Shown piece after piece: positions 1 through 9,300 of a DNA stretch of 59,525 nt. The stretch's first letter is position 1; every line of letters begins with the position of its first letter. Location of the stretch: contig JAIESQ010000037.1 in the NCBI GenBank assembly GCA_019745975.1, forward strand, positions 1 through 59,525. Reading direction: 5' to 3'. The notes beneath the pieces were generated by a model. The model was given only the letters and a program-made list of their open reading frames with translations, searched no databases and was not told the origin of the DNA. The DNA comes from Pirellulales bacterium (GTDB lineage: Bacteria > Planctomycetota > Planctomycetia > Pirellulales > JAEUIK01). The position numbers and the translations under genes are program-made.

Positions 1-1
1 C

Positions 2-79
2 GCCAATCGCTGGGTTCCCGCCCCAAAGATCCTGCACCCTCATCCCAACGACCGCTTCTACGCCAAGCATCCGAAGTAG
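2..79 (+). CDS. C-terminal fragment of the intron-encoded reverse transcriptase/maturase
   Basis: The frame starting at base 2 is open to the TAG at 77-79 and ends NDRFYAKHPK, a basic tail. Only 25 residues are visible, so the reverse transcriptase and maturase domains lie to the left of the window. The assignment rests mainly on the domain V and VI sequences that follow immediately. Intron-encoded proteins normally sit in domain IV, just upstream of domain V, which fits the one-base spacing seen here. Seen: open frame and position. Inferred: identity. Confidence 0.5.
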   Translation, partial: ANRWVPAPKILHPHPNDRFYAKHPK

Positions 80-112
80 GAGCCGTATGCGGTAATACTG
101 CACGTACGGATC
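80..112 (+). ncRNA. Group II intron domain V (catalytic hairpin)
   Basis: The segment begins GAGCCGTATGC and ends GCACGTACGGATC, close to the known domain V pattern GAGCCGUAU...ACGUACGGUUC of bacterial introns. GAGCCGU pairs with ACGGATC except for one G-A opposition where introns usually have a G-U wobble. The inner part GCGG/CTGC closes a short loop. The odd G-A pair lies next to the catalytic triad, so activity of this copy is uncertain. Confidence 0.7.
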
Positions 113-114
113 TG

Positions 115-150
115 CGCGGGGGGTGGCCCGCAAGGGCCACCCCTACCGCG
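115..150 (+). ncRNA. Group II intron domain VI hairpin with bulged A145
   Basis: CGCGG (115-119) pairs with CCGCG (146-150), and GGGGTGGCCC (120-129) pairs with GGGCCACCCC (134-143), with a GCAA loop. The unpaired T144-A145 on the 3' side places an adenosine seven bases before the putative 3' splice site AC at 151-152, as expected for the lariat branch point. Confidence 0.7.
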
Positions 151-163
151 ACCGAGCGCGCCG

Positions 164-1639
164 TTACAAGAGTGGGCCCAGCAGTCGGGCCGTGTTATCG
201 GCGAACTTCTGCCCGAGCGTGCGCGCGGCCCACGCCTCGCGAGTTAGTTCATCCGCTTGTTCGATGTACGTCTGTTGCAGTTGTCGTAGCAGGGAGGTGA
301 ACTGCGCGTTGTAAACGGCCAGCGTAATTTCGAAGTTGAGCCACAAGCTGCGCGGGTCGAGATTGAGCGAGCCGAACAAGCTGAATTGGCCGTCGACCGT
401 GATGCTTTTCGTGTGCAACAAGCCGCCGCGGAACATCACAATCCGCACGCCCGCCTCGAGCAGGTCTCCCTTGAAGGCCTGGCTGGCCAGCCGCACCAAC
501 TTCGAATCGACGCGCTTGGGCAGCACAATCGTTACGTCGACGCCACGAGCGGCCGCCGCAACCAGCGCGGTCAGGAGCGGTTCGTCGGGGACAAAGTAGG
601 GCGTGGTCAGCACCAGTTCGTGTCGTGCGGCGTAGATCGTCGTTAAGAGCACGGTGTAAATAGCGTCACCGCGCTGAGCCGGCCCCGATGGAACAACTTG
701 CACGGCCGCAGGTCCCCGATCAGCGACGGCGTGGACATCGCCGGTCGCGCTCAGTTTCTCAATGCCCTCACCGGTCTCCAGCTCCCAATCTTCGAGAAAC
801 GTGATGCCCAAGGGTTCGACCGCAGGACCTACCAGGCGAACCATGGCGTCGACCCAGGGGCCGACCCCCGCGTCGACCTTGAAGTATCGCGGGTCGACCA
901 GATTCTGGCTGCCGGTGTAACCAATCTCGCCATCGATGACCACGATCTTGCGGTGCAATCGCAAATCGAGGCGCACGAACAGCGTCCGCAGCAAGCTTAC
1001 AGGCAAAGCGGCCTTGATCTGGATGCCCGCGTCGCGCATCCGTTTAGCCAAGGGGCTGCGCAGAAAGTCGTGGCTTCCCACCGCGTCAACCAGCACCCGA
1101 CAACCAACGCCGCGCTGCGCGGCGCGCATCAAAGCTTCGGCCACTTCGTCGGCCGTGCCACCGACGTTCCAGATATAGAATTCGAAGTGACAACTGCGCT
1201 GGGCACCGTCGACGTCAGCGATCATGCGCCGAAATGTCGATTCGGCGTCGTGAATCAGTTCCAGCCGATTGCCAGGCAATGCCGGGATGCCGGCGACCGC
1301 CGTACACAGGCGGCTATGCTGCTCACACTCAGGGCCCAGTGCCGACCAGTCGCGGACCGCGCGGCCTTCGAGATCGTTGAGCCATCTGACGTAGGGCGTG
1401 TGGGCAGCGGCCGCGCGCAGCGCACGCTTGCGTCCCAAGCGGTTCTCACCCACGAGCAAGTACAGCGCCGCCCCGGCAAACGGCACCAGCAACACTAACG
1501 TCAACCAGGCGAGCGACACGCCAACGGGCCGCCGTCGATTGATCACGCGCACCGACAGGCCGACGCGGATGAACAGGTCGGCGAGAAAAACGGTGATCGT
1601 GGCCAACTCGGCGTAACGCGGCCCCAGCGAGTCGGTCAA
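164..1639 (-). CDS. cls: Cardiolipin synthase (phospholipase D family)
   Basis: This 491-residue membrane enzyme should join two phosphatidylglycerol molecules into cardiolipin and glycerol. Two N-terminal hydrophobic segments (about residues 10-30 and 41-64) anchor it. Two phospholipase D HKD motifs are complete: H229-K231-D236 in HRKIVVIDGEIGYTGSQN and H409-K411-D416 in HTKSITVDGQFSLFGSLN. Length and order match bacterial ClsA-type synthases. Its start overlaps the stop of the upstream oxidoreductase gene by four bases (ATGA), so the two are probably co-translated. The 3' end faces a group II intron on the other strand. Confidence 0.93.
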   Translation of the reverse strand: MTDSLGPRYAELATITVFLADLFIRVGLSVRVINRRRPVGVSLAWLTLVLLVPFAGAALYLLVGENRLGRKRALRAAAAHTPYVRWLNDLEGRAVRDWSALGPECEQHSRLCTAVAGIPALPGNRLELIHDAESTFRRMIADVDGAQRSCHFEFYIWNVGGTADEVAEALMRAAQRGVGCRVLVDAVGSHDFLRSPLAKRMRDAGIQIKAALPVSLLRTLFVRLDLRLHRKIVVIDGEIGYTGSQNLVDPRYFKVDAGVGPWVDAMVRLVGPAVEPLGITFLEDWELETGEGIEKLSATGDVHAVADRGPAAVQVVPSGPAQRGDAIYTVLLTTIYAARHELVLTTPYFVPDEPLLTALVAAAARGVDVTIVLPKRVDSKLVRLASQAFKGDLLEAGVRIVMFRGGLLHTKSITVDGQFSLFGSLNLDPRSLWLNFEITLAVYNAQFTSLLRQLQQTYIEQADELTREAWAARTLGQKFADNTARLLGPLL

Positions 1640-2898
1640 GCAAACATCTCCGGCGTGAACTGGCGGTACTCGCCGGCAAATTGGGCGTCAGTGCCCACGA
1701 TCGTCGCCGCCACCGAGTTCAGGCCGATCTCGCCGGTGCACGTTGGCTGCGTGCGATTGCGCACGGCGTGGCTGAAGATGCGCATCTCGTTTTGATACGC
1801 GTAAGTCCGCAAGCCGCCGCCCGTGCGGTCGGCTTCAGCCGCGGCCAGCTCGCTCGTGCTAGAGACGACGCCCCCCAATTCGATTTCGCCGAGCTTGGCG
1901 ATCGATACTTTTGTCGGGTGCCGCTCCTTGTCGTAGACGACGAGCTCTTGTTCGGCCGTGATCCGTAGTGCGCCATCAACCCCCAAGAACAACTCGCCGT
2001 AGCTCCACGCGAAGTTGAAGCCCTGGTGAAAGTCCTGCGTGAAGCGGACGATCGTGTCCCCTTCGTACATGTACTCGGCCGAGCAGATGTCGTGCGTTTC
2101 ACGGCCGTCGCGGTAGCGGCTCGTCCCCATCCCGCACACGACCTTCGGCCGGCGGCCTCCCAGGAGCCAGCCGCTGGCGTCCATCTGATGCGTGCCGTTC
2201 TCGGTCATCAGGCCGTGGCCGTACTTGCGGTACAGCCGCCAGTTGATGAGGTGATTGGCGGTCGGAAAACCCCACTTCGAAAAGTCCTTGTTCAGATCGT
2301 TCGGCACGTCGCGCTTCCAGTCGCTTGAGCGATCCCAGAACGCGTCGACCCGCATGATCTCGCCGATGGCGCCTTCTTTCTGCAGTAGTCGCTCGGCCAG
2401 GTAATACAGCGGATTGCTACGCCGCTGCTGCCCGATTTGCAGCACGCGGCCCGTTTCGTCGCGCGTGGCGATCATCGCCTTGGCTTCGTCGATCGCGTAC
2501 GCCATCGGTTTTTCGCAAAAAACGTCCTTGCCCCCCTTCATGCAGTCGATGCTGGCCGCGGCGTGAGTGTGCTCCGGTAGCGCAATCACGACCGCCTGCA
2601 GGTCTTTCTCCTTGTCGAGAAGCTCCTTCCAGTCGTCGTACACGCGCGCGTCGGGAGCAAGCTTCTGCGCCTCGGCGACGCACAGCGGGTTGATCTCACA
2701 AACAGCCGTCAGCTTGACTCCCGGCACTTTCAAGAAGTTCCCCGCCACATGTCGACCTTGGCCCCCGGCGCCAATCAAGGCGAAATGCAGGTTGTCGTTG
2801 ACCGTGGCGGCGCGCGCTAGGCGTTTCGTCGTGGTCGCGGCCAACGCGCCGATCGCGGCGCTCGATTGCAAGAAAGCTCGTCGATGAGTGCGGGACAT
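1636..2898 (-). CDS. Gfo/Idh/MocA family oxidoreductase, Tat-exported
   Basis: This 420-residue NAD(P)-dependent sugar-type oxidoreductase begins MSRTHRRAFLQSSAAIGALA, a twin-arginine-type leader, followed by the Rossmann segment HFALIGAGGQGRHVAGNFL. The signature segment CEKPMAYAIDEAKAMI of the family is present. The start at 2898 is chosen because GGAGGAACCGACG precedes it at good spacing and because it exposes the leader; an upstream ATG at 3024 would bury it. Planctomycetes carry many such exported dehydrogenases of unknown substrate, often linked to sugar or inositol catabolism. The substrate cannot be told from sequence. Confidence 0.9.
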   Translation of the reverse strand: MSRTHRRAFLQSSAAIGALAATTTKRLARAATVNDNLHFALIGAGGQGRHVAGNFLKVPGVKLTAVCEINPLCVAEAQKLAPDARVYDDWKELLDKEKDLQAVVIALPEHTHAAASIDCMKGGKDVFCEKPMAYAIDEAKAMIATRDETGRVLQIGQQRRSNPLYYLAERLLQKEGAIGEIMRVDAFWDRSSDWKRDVPNDLNKDFSKWGFPTANHLINWRLYRKYGHGLMTENGTHQMDASGWLLGGRRPKVVCGMGTSRYRDGRETHDICSAEYMYEGDTIVRFTQDFHQGFNFAWSYGELFLGVDGALRITAEQELVVYDKERHPTKVSIAKLGEIELGGVVSSTSELAAAEADRTGGGLRTYAYQNEMRIFSHAVRNRTQPTCTGEIGLNSVAATIVGTDAQFAGEYRQFTPEMFA

Positions 2899-3057
2899 CG
2901 TCGGTTCCTCCGGTGTGTTAGTCGGCGCGAGTTTATCGCGGCGCGCGAAGCCCGCGAATCCTGGTCCTGGCGGCAGCAAGTGCCCACTATGGAGGGCGCG
3001 CAACATCGCGTCAAGCGGCGCCAAGACATGTCGGAGCCCGGGAATCCCGTCGCGCCA

Positions 3058-3852
3058 CTACGAGCGCCGTCGGCGCCACCCGATGGCCGCCAGCATCGCC
3101 ACCGTGACGCACAGAGAGAGAATCCCGCCAGGCTCGGGCACGACGACCGACCAGCCCGGAAAGTCGAGCGCCAGCGCCGTGTTCACGGCATCGCGGATTT
3201 CGGGCGTGTCCGATAAGGCGGCGACTCCCAGGGGCGTGACCTGATTGCCGGACGTGTTGTCGAGCGTATAACCCCATCCGACGCCACCGAGGATTCTCGC
3301 CTGCTTGGAATCCGCCCCAGTCAGCGCGACGACAAACGTCTGGACCGAAAATGTCAGGGGAGCGATGCCCCAGGGGGCGAAGGGTCCATCCCCCATCCAG
3401 GCATCGTCGCCTCCACCATAGACCGCAATCGTCCCTTTTGTCAGACCGGTGATGTCATACCACGGGAGCGCGTCGGCTTGCCGCGAACCGAGCGACTGGG
3501 TCGACAATGGATCAATAAACGGCCGCGTCGGATTGGGGTAGGGGCTGCCGACAGCTTTCGAGAAGGTCGCCAACTGTAGCCAGCGCAAGTTGGCGGCGTC
3601 GACTTTCGTTTGCAGGGGATCGAGCGACCAATAGGCCCAGAAGTTCACGCCCCCGACAAAGTCGTTTGGTGCCGCGAACGGGCCTTGGGTGGTAATCGTG
3701 CCAACCGAAGTGCCGCCCCAGGCAAGCGTCCCGGCATGAACCCGCTCGCTTGCAGCTACCAGGGTGACGACGGCTAGCGTGAATACACCCCGCGCAAACA
3801 AACGCCGTCGACCTGGGGCGCAAGCAAACCCGTCCAAAGCCGCAGCCGCCAT
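3058..3852 (-). CDS. PEP-CTERM sorting-domain protein
   Basis: This 264-residue exported protein has an N-terminal hydrophobic leader (GVFTLAVVTLVAASERVHA) and a C-terminal tail VPEPGGILSLCVTVAMLAAI followed by GWRRRRS. That is the PEP motif, membrane segment and basic end recognised by exosortase in bacteria that make extracellular polysaccharide. The middle is not recognised; it is rich in W, G and P and probably folds as a surface domain. No exosortase gene lies in the window. It is transcribed in the same direction as the caspase gene upstream but 171 bases away, so it is probably separate. Confidence 0.85.
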   Translation of the reverse strand: MAAAALDGFACAPGRRRLFARGVFTLAVVTLVAASERVHAGTLAWGGTSVGTITTQGPFAAPNDFVGGVNFWAYWSLDPLQTKVDAANLRWLQLATFSKAVGSPYPNPTRPFIDPLSTQSLGSRQADALPWYDITGLTKGTIAVYGGGDDAWMGDGPFAPWGIAPLTFSVQTFVVALTGADSKQARILGGVGWGYTLDNTSGNQVTPLGVAALSDTPEIRDAVNTALALDFPGWSVVVPEPGGILSLCVTVAMLAAIGWRRRRS

Positions 3853-4023
3853 GTTACCCCACCGGCAAGCGATGCCAGCGCAGATGTTCTATGGGCCCCT
3901 CCATTTGCAGGGTACACACGAATAGCAACGGTTGCAACTTACCTGTTTGGCACTCCTGTCCGGGCAAACGCCAGCAACTTGACGAAGCCAGCAGCAGGTA
4001 CACGTGGTAGGTCGCTATGTCGC

Positions 4024-6192
4024 TCAGGTTTCACTCGGCGTGGGGGTGATTTCCTCGTCATCTGTGGGCGATTGTTCGGTCGCGGCGATGGTTGCCTCGT
4101 CGGCATAGCGCAAGTGCACGACGCCGATGAGCTCGCCGACGCGCATCTTGCGCTCGCTCAAGTCGGCATCGACTTCCTCGCCGGCGCCGGTCCCCAGCGC
4201 GCTGCCGAGCGTGGAAGGCGACCCAGCCAAACGCGATTCGGAGGCCGGCTTGTAGAACGCCACCGTGATCAGGCCAAGCTGATCGGTGAATTCCTGGCGG
4301 GCGGCCAACGATTGCTGTCCATCGACGACGGTGAATTTACGGATCTTTCCCTGCTTGCCGGTTTGCGAGACGAACCCCTTGACCACGAACTTGCGCGACT
4401 CCTTGGGATCGAGCACCCAGGCGCGAGCCTCCGAGAGATTCACGCGCTTGGCGATGATCTCGGTACGCACGCCCTTGGTGCTGGTCTCCCGCTCGGGAAG
4501 CGTATTCAGACCGTCGATCAACAGCCGCATCATCACCGGCTCGCCGCCGCGATGCTCGACGACGACTTCGTATTCTTCGCCAGCGCGAACCGGCACGTAG
4601 TAGTTGTTGCCGACGAACTTGCCCTGGCGAACCTGCCCATTGACGCGCAAGCGCACAGGAAAAGGAAAGTTCGGATCGCTTAGCGGATGGGGCCCCTTCG
4701 ATTTCTTGTCGAGGTCGTAGACGACCTGGTTCGTTTGCGGGCCCGTGTCATCGCCAGTCGGATCGTCGAACGACGGGGGCGGTGGAGGTTCGTCCCCCTC
4801 GGCGATCACCGCGCTACGGCCAAGCATGGCCCACTCCGATTCATTCAGCATAGCGACGCCGCCGACCGATGCCGCCATCTCGCCGTTGCCGGTCTCGATG
4901 AGGTTGCACTGCAGCGTGACCTGGCGACCGAGCCGACTACGCAGCGTCCCCAGGGCGATGACCGGCAGTCCGTCGAGGGCCTCGGCGAGGCGCTGCATGG
5001 CTTCGTCGGAGCCGAGGTCTTCGATCTTGAACAGGTTCTTGCGCAGGGCGCCTTGCAAGCGCCGTTGATCGAGCACCGAAAACTGCGATCCCGCTTGATC
5101 CATGAGTTTCCGCTGCAAATCCGTGGCGCACAGCTTGCCTAAGAGGCCAAAATTGGCGCCCAGCGCTTCGCCCAGCTTGGTGTCGGTAGTGAATTCAAGT
5201 ACGGCCACTTTCTTCAGGCCGCGCTCTTCGAGGGCCCAGGAGATCTGCTCTGCCATGTCGGCCACAACTTGCTTGAGCGTCAGCGGCCGCAACTGCAACA
5301 CGACGGGAACCCCCGGCTGACCGCTGCGAACGATGCGCACCGGGGTTTGCTGGCGGTGGAACCGCTTTTCGGCCGTGTGCGTGACGTTGCGGTGCACGTA
5401 CTTGTTCAGTTCGTCGATGTCGATCGCGCCGTCACCGTTTTCGTCGGCGTGCCCCTTGAGCCCTTGATTGAGCCAATAGGTAAACAGCGACTGTTGCTTT
5501 TCGTCCCACTCCTGGCTGGACTCGTTGTCGCGCGAGCTAGCCAGCGTCACCACGCTATTGAGCTCGGGCGAATCGAACGGCTTGCCAAGTTGCTGCGCGG
5601 CGACTCCCTTGTCGCCTTCTCCTTTCTCCGAGCCAGCATGGCAGGCATCAAGAATCAGGAGCTTAAACTTGGCCTTACAGGTCGCGAGCTGCTCGCGCAA
5701 CCAGAGGATCGGCACGCCCGTCTCAGCCGGGCTTTCTGGGTCGCAATCGAGCGTCGCCAGGTAGAGCCGGCCTTGATCGTCCTGACAACCGTGGCCGCTG
5801 AAGAACACTAGCACTTCGTCGTCGGGGCCGACGCGATTCAGCACGCTTTGCAATTGCTCCATGACCGCCGCGCGCGTCGGTCTGGAGTACTCGTTGTCGT
5901 CGGTCAGCATGGTGAGTTGCCAGTTGCCGAATCCGCCACGCTCGGTCAGGGTTTGTCGAAGTTGCTCGCAATCGTTGACCGTATAGCGCAGTTGCGGCCA
6001 CTTCTCGTACTTGGCCGCCCCAATCAACACCGCGTAGAGGTGGGGATCGGTCTTGGGTAGCGCGGCAGCCTCCGCACACGCCTGGGTGCCGGCGAGGCTC
6101 GCCGCAGTCGCCGACAGCACAAGCGACCAGAGCAGGCAGAACCTATGCGAATTGCTTCGGACCAGCTCACGCGAAACGCTCAACAAAACCAT
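4024..6192 (-). CDS. Caspase-like (C14) protease with EF-hand-like loop and CsgG-like domain
   Basis: This 722-residue exported peptidase carries a caspase p20-type domain at about residues 50-290. The catalytic pair is H134 in VFFSGHGCQDD and C184 in LILDACHAG. An EF-hand-like calcium loop (DENGDGAIDIDE) follows near the end of the catalytic domain, suggesting calcium control. Next comes a segment starting KKVAVLEFTTDTKLGEAL, with a later VIALGTL and CNLIETGNGE, which resembles the CsgG/FlgO-like fold; the C-terminal part is unassigned. The leader runs from residue 1 to about 40 (SLVLSATAASLAGTQACA). Start 6192 has GGGAG six bases upstream; an ATG at 6285 with AGGAA is an alternative. The TPR-CHAT gene lies 129 bases upstream on the same strand. 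Confidence 0.88.
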   Translation of the reverse strand: MVLLSVSRELVRSNSHRFCLLWSLVLSATAASLAGTQACAEAAALPKTDPHLYAVLIGAAKYEKWPQLRYTVNDCEQLRQTLTERGGFGNWQLTMLTDDNEYSRPTRAAVMEQLQSVLNRVGPDDEVLVFFSGHGCQDDQGRLYLATLDCDPESPAETGVPILWLREQLATCKAKFKLLILDACHAGSEKGEGDKGVAAQQLGKPFDSPELNSVVTLASSRDNESSQEWDEKQQSLFTYWLNQGLKGHADENGDGAIDIDELNKYVHRNVTHTAEKRFHRQQTPVRIVRSGQPGVPVVLQLRPLTLKQVVADMAEQISWALEERGLKKVAVLEFTTDTKLGEALGANFGLLGKLCATDLQRKLMDQAGSQFSVLDQRRLQGALRKNLFKIEDLGSDEAMQRLAEALDGLPVIALGTLRSRLGRQVTLQCNLIETGNGEMAASVGGVAMLNESEWAMLGRSAVIAEGDEPPPPPSFDDPTGDDTGPQTNQVVYDLDKKSKGPHPLSDPNFPFPVRLRVNGQVRQGKFVGNNYYVPVRAGEEYEVVVEHRGGEPVMMRLLIDGLNTLPERETSTKGVRTEIIAKRVNLSEARAWVLDPKESRKFVVKGFVSQTGKQGKIRKFTVVDGQQSLAARQEFTDQLGLITVAFYKPASESRLAGSPSTLGSALGTGAGEEVDADLSERKMRVGELIGVVHLRYADEATIAATEQSPTDDEEITPTPSET

Positions 6193-6321
6193 GACAGTCT
6201 CCCACGAATGCCATAGCGCGGCGCGTAATCGCGGGCCGCGCGCGGCAGACAACTGGCGAAATGCTTGTAGAGTTGATCTGACCATTGCTTCCTACGGTGC
6301 GCGGGGGGCGATTCTGACACG

Positions 6322-9300
6322 CTATGGCCCCACCAGCACGAACGTGCCCCAATAATACGGACTCGACCATTTATCCTGGCCGCGAATGCGGCGTTTGGCT
6401 TCGTGGAGTGAGCCCGCATAGTCGACGGACTGTTTCTCGTGTTCGGCCTTGGCCACGCCCGAGCAGAACAAACTGACCAGGCTGGCTGCGGCTTCGTCGT
6501 CGACCACCCAGTTGCTGGCGACGACGCGGCGGGCACCGGCCACCAGAAAGCCACGCGACAGGGCCCAAATGCCCTCGCCTTGCTGCTCGGGGCCGTAGTT
6601 CGTCTGGCAGGCGCTCAAGATCGTCAGCTCGCAACTGCGGAGGTTGAGCGAGTAGATCTCGGCCAGCGTCAGGAAACCATCGTTGGCCGGATCGACCGTG
6701 GCCGTCGCGTTGGGCGAGAGCGCCAGCGCTCCGTAGAAGTTGCCGTGCGACTGGTCGGTCAAACCGTGGCAAGCCAGGTGCAGCAGCCGGCGGTCGCTAA
6801 TTTGCGCGCGGACGTGAGCTTCCGTAGCCTCGCCGCCGACGAGCCGCACCGCGCCAAGCTCCTGTTTAGCGAACACGTCCAATACCCACTGCGATTCGAT
6901 CGCCGAGTAAGGCAGACGCGGCAAATGCATGCCGAGCATCGAATAGCGCGACTGCGACGGGCCGTTGCTGGCGACCTGAACCGCGCCATCCGCGGTCGCG
7001 TAGCTCGGATCGCCGACGGTCAGTACTTGCTCGCGGCCTGCCGGCAACGCATGCGGCGGACGCGCGGCCAGCAGATACAACACTTTGGCCGACGGCCCGT
7101 AGCTGATCGCCGGCCCCATGTCGAGCAGATAGCCCGGTTGTGCGCCCTGCTTTACCACCAGTGTCTCAAACGGCAAGAACGCCAGCGGGCCGTCGGGCAC
7201 GACGAGCAACCGCTTGAGTTTGCCCGACGTCAGCCGCGCCCGCTCCGCCTCGGGAACAAGCGCGTTCCACAGTGCCGCGAGCTTCGCTGGCAACTGGGGA
7301 TCGAGATGTTGTTTCTCGAGCAATTGCAGCACGCCGCTACGGTCGGCGTTCATCAGGGCCTTTTGCAAGCGCGGCGCCGTGAGCGGGCCAGCATCGATGC
7401 CCAGCGCCACGGCGGCCCTATGGTCGACCGACAGAGCCTCGAGCCGTGCCTGCTGGCCATCGATCGCCAGCACGAAGCCCCCTTCCTGGCCGAGCAGATA
7501 CAGGAGCAATAGTCCGTCGTCACGCACCAGGCGACGCTGCAGTTCGCCCAAGCGCGGCGGCTCGTTGCTGGCGATGTACTTGTCGAGCACTAATTTGTAA
7601 GTGGCATTCGACGCACGAGCCTGTCGATAGTGCTTGTACAGCTCATCCCGTGCTTCGGCGAGATCTTTCTCCAGAGGTTTGCGGCGTTCAAGCTTGGCTT
7701 CGGCCGCGATTGATTGGTCGGCCAAGAGCTTCTTGATGGCAGTTTCGAGCTCGGCGATTCGGGCGTTGATCCGCCCTTCGGCCTCGGCAAGTTGCTGTCG
7801 TTCGACGAGCGGTCGTCCAGCCTCGAGATCGGTTGACTGCATGCCCATTTCGTCCAACAGCGAGCGCGCTCGCGACCGTTCGATGGCGGCCAACGCCTCG
7901 GGAATGTTCCCCAGCTCGGCTTGCCATGCGACCATCCGCTCAAAGGCACCGACGAATCCGCCAAAGAACTGCGCTCGCTCCTGCTCGGCGCCCGAGCTAT
8001 AGCCGCGGAGTTCTTCGGCCAGCCGCATGGCGGTTTTCAGATCGGCCAACGCATCATCGCGCTTGTTGAGTTGCCAAGCGACGTTGGCCCGCAGGTTGAA
8101 GCTCAAGAAACGCTCGTGCAGGCTGACGCCTGCGCGGCTTTGAATATCGATCGCGCGATCCAGCAGCGGCATCGCTTCAGCGTGCCGAGCGGTGCGATGG
8201 AGAACCGAAGCGAGATCATAGAGCGCAAGCGCCACATCGGGATGTTCTGGTCCCAGCAGCTTTTCGCCCATCGCCAGCACCTGGCGATACAGCGCTTCGG
8301 CCTCGGGCAAGCGGTCTTGTGCAGCCCGCATGTCGGCGATCGCCGACAGGCATTCGGCAATCGAGATGTGATCGTCGCCCCAGGCCTTCTGTAAGGCGGC
8401 GAGCGCCTGACCGAAGAGCGGCTCGGCCTCCGCCGTTCGCTGGGAGCTGGCTAAGAGGACTGCCAAACCGTAACGAGTCCAGGCCACGTCGAGAGTGTCG
8501 GGCCCCGGCATGACCATTTGGATTTCCAGCGCGCGGCGAAACAACGGCTCCGCTTCGGCCAAGCGATTCTGCTCGCGCAAGAGCTCGCCCACCAGCGCCA
8601 TGCTTTCACCGATGAGCGGATCGTCGGGCACATAGAGGCGCTCGCGAATGGCCAGCGCCGAGCGGTACAGCTCCTCGGCCTCGACGTAGCGGCCTTGCGA
8701 GTTGTACACGGCCCCCAGACGACACTGCGCATAGGCCAGGTCCGACTCGTCGAGCGGCTGCGCGCGTTCTTGGATCGACAGGGCCCGGGCCGCCAGCGAC
8801 TCGGCTTCGGCATAGCGCCCTTGCCCCAGCCGGATGCGCGTCAAACCATCGAGACAGGCGGCAACGTTGGCATGGTCGGCGCCGAAGGCCCGCTCCTGAA
8901 TCTCCAACGCTTCCTTCAACCGCTGCTCGGCAGCGTCGAAGCGACGCAGTTCGATATCGACCGATGCCAGACTTTGCAACGATTGCGCGATCAACGAATT
9001 GGTCGGCTCAAGTTGCTTGCGGCGAATCTCCAGGCCGTGGGTGTAGGCCTTCTCGGCTTCCGCGTAGCGGCGCAACTGATAGAGATTGTCTCCCAGCGAC
9101 ATGAATGGAAAGGCGACTTCGGCGTTGTCCCCCATGGCCTTCTCGCGGATCGCGCAGGCCCGCTCATACAAGGGCTGGGCCTCAACGTGTCGGCGCTGCG
9201 CGAACAGCACGTCCGCGAGCTTGACAAGGCTGCGCGAAAGCTCGGCGTCGTCCGGCCCGAGCAGTTCCTCGCGCAGGGCGACGCAGCGGCGCAGGATCGG

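Larger units (their letters stand above)
1..152 (+). mobile_element. 3' end of a group II intron (partial, runs off the left edge)
   Basis: Three things occur in the order expected at the 3' end of a bacterial group II intron: the last codons of a reading frame ending at 77-79, a domain V-like sequence starting GAGCCGTATGC at 80, and a long hairpin at 115-150 with a two-base bulge T144-A145 that fits domain VI and its branch-point adenosine. The predicted intron end is the AC at 151-152, seven bases after A145. The intron lies on the plus strand, and its end is 11 bases from the stop codon of the minus-strand cardiolipin synthase gene. The intron class cannot be assigned from this fragment. 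Confidence 0.75.

Noticed and set aside
121-142. GGGTGGCCC/GGGCCACCC hairpin as a terminator for cls
   Set aside because: No T-run follows on the minus strand, and it fits domain VI of the group II intron better.
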